A DNA stretch of 5,007 nucleotides, from NCBI GenBank assembly GCA_903924005.1, contig CAIXZV010000023.1, positions 1 through 5,007 of the forward strand, given 5' to 3'. Every line of letters starts with the position of its first letter. Position 1 is the first letter of the stretch. Below, in pieces: positions 4,359 to 5,007 of this stretch. This stretch comes from an uncultured Chloroflexota bacterium. Its GTDB lineage: Bacteria; Chloroflexota; Limnocylindria; Limnocylindrales; CSP1-4. Both the position numbers and the translations under genes were made by a program. The notes beneath the pieces are model-generated. The model worked only from the letters and a program-made list of their open reading frames with translations. It ran no database searches and had not been told where the DNA came from.

Positions 4359-5007
4359 ATGCAGACGCAGCGCGTTCCCGTTGCCGAGGGCGTGGATCTG
4401 GCGGCCGACATCTGGACGCCAGACGGCCCGCCAACCGGCGCCCCCTTTGTCCTTGTCCACGGCCTCGCGTCCAACGCGCGGCTCTGGGACGCCGTGGCGG
4501 CCCACCTGGTCGCCCGCGGCCACCCGGCAGTCACCGTGGACCTCCGCGGCCATGGCCGCTCCGCCAAGCCGGACGGCCCGTATGACGTCCCCACTGTGGC
4601 GGACGACGTGGCTGCGCTGATCCGGGCGCTTGGGCTGGACCGGCCCATCGTTGCGGGCCAATCCTGGGGCGGCAACGTGGTGCTGGAGTTGGCCGCGCGT
4701 CATGGCGATCTTGTGCGCGGCATCGTCTGCGTTGACGGCGGCTGGCTGGAGCCGGGCACTGCGTTCCCCACGTGGGAAGCGTGCCGCGAGGCGCTCGCCC
4801 CGCCGCGCCTGGCCGGACGACCCGGCAAGGAGCTTGAGGGCTACATCCGCCGCGCCCACCCGGACTGGCCAGAAGCCGGTATCGCCGGGACACTGGCCAA
4901 CATGGAGTGGCGGCCCGACGGGACCATCGCGCCGTGGCTGACGTATGACCGCCACATCGCGGTCCTGCGCGGCATGTGGGAGCGCACAGGCCCACTGCGC
5001 TGTACCC
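4359..5007 (+). CDS. Alpha/beta hydrolase, N-terminal part (cut by window edge)
   Basis: The first 216 codons of an alpha/beta-hydrolase-fold enzyme are visible. VLVHGLASNARLWD (31-44) carries the HG oxyanion-hole motif. VTVDLRGHGRSAKPDG (58-73) is the typical DxRGHGxS loop. AGQSWGGNVVLELAARH (99-115) is the nucleophile elbow with Ser102 in GxSxGG, followed by GIVCVDGGW. The catalytic Asp and His lie beyond the window. The cap region (about 130-200) is rich in Trp and Pro. The family includes esterases, epoxide hydrolases, haloperoxidase-like enzymes and C-C hydrolases; a serine nucleophile argues against the haloalkane dehalogenases and epoxide hydrolases, which use Asp. The substrate is unknown. 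The ATG at 4359 fits the family N-terminus (MQTQRVPVAEGVDLA). No clear Shine-Dalgarno is seen, and the in-frame GTG at 4344 is an alternative. Confidence 0.88.
   Translation, partial: MQTQRVPVAEGVDLAADIWTPDGPPTGAPFVLVHGLASNARLWDAVAAHLVARGHPAVTVDLRGHGRSAKPDGPYDVPTVADDVAALIRALGLDRPIVAGQSWGGNVVLELAARHGDLVRGIVCVDGGWLEPGTAFPTWEACREALAPPRLAGRPGKELEGYIRRAHPDWPEAGIAGTLANMEWRPDGTIAPWLTYDRHIAVLRGMWERTGPLRCT

Noticed and set aside
3290..4585. Open frame of 431 codons on the plus strand
   Set aside because: It runs antisense through the DUF4760-like and VOC genes and then out of frame through the hydrolase; all three real genes have family motifs and ribosome sites, this frame has none.
4244..4675. N-terminal extension of the VOC protein by 144 codons
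   Set aside because: It is antisense to the hydrolase gene and has no family similarity; the ATG at 4243 has a good ribosome site.

Overview
The window is GC-rich bacterial chromosome with closely packed genes: six on the minus strand and one on the plus strand at the right edge. The organism cannot be named from the sequence. High GC, a lipoprotein with a long Pro/Thr spacer, and a GASAG-type CheB-like protein would fit a high-GC Chloroflexota or actinobacterial lineage. I lean to Chloroflexota, weakly. I see no rRNA, tRNA, CRISPR array, insertion sequence or phage gene.

Layout, right to left in the direction of minus-strand transcription. A PhnB-like VOC (glyoxalase-fold) protein starts at 4243 and is followed after 18 nt by a small membrane-anchored DUF4760-like protein (3739-3248). 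After 99 nt comes a secreted lipoprotein (3148-2507) with a Pro/Thr spacer and four cysteines in its outer domain. After 42 nt comes a Gfo/Idh/MocA-family NAD(P)-dependent oxidoreductase of the YdgJ/IolW type (2464-1436, GTG start, perfect AGGAGG). Only 5 nt later comes a PLP-dependent diaminopropionate ammonia-lyase, DpaL/YgeX type (1430-324). After a 145-nt leader with several potential hairpins, the window ends inside a CheB-type methylesterase-like gene. Its first 59 residues (178-1) are a disordered Ala/Pro linker leading into the catalytic-serine strand. On the plus strand, an alpha/beta hydrolase starts at 4359, diverges from the VOC gene across 115 nt, and runs off the right edge.

How the genes work together: the oxidoreductase and the ammonia-lyase are almost certainly co-translated, which suggests a small catabolic module for an amino-acid or sugar-derived substrate. 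The VOC, DUF4760-like and lipoprotein genes could share the transcript, but nothing ties their functions to it. The CheB-like gene looks like the start of a separate signalling unit. I do not see a clearly new multi-gene system. The points most worth a second look are the dehydrogenase/lyase pair, the in-frame micro-repeats in two genes, a Ser-to-Cys change at the presumed PLP-ring contact of the lyase, and potential RNA structure around two start sites.
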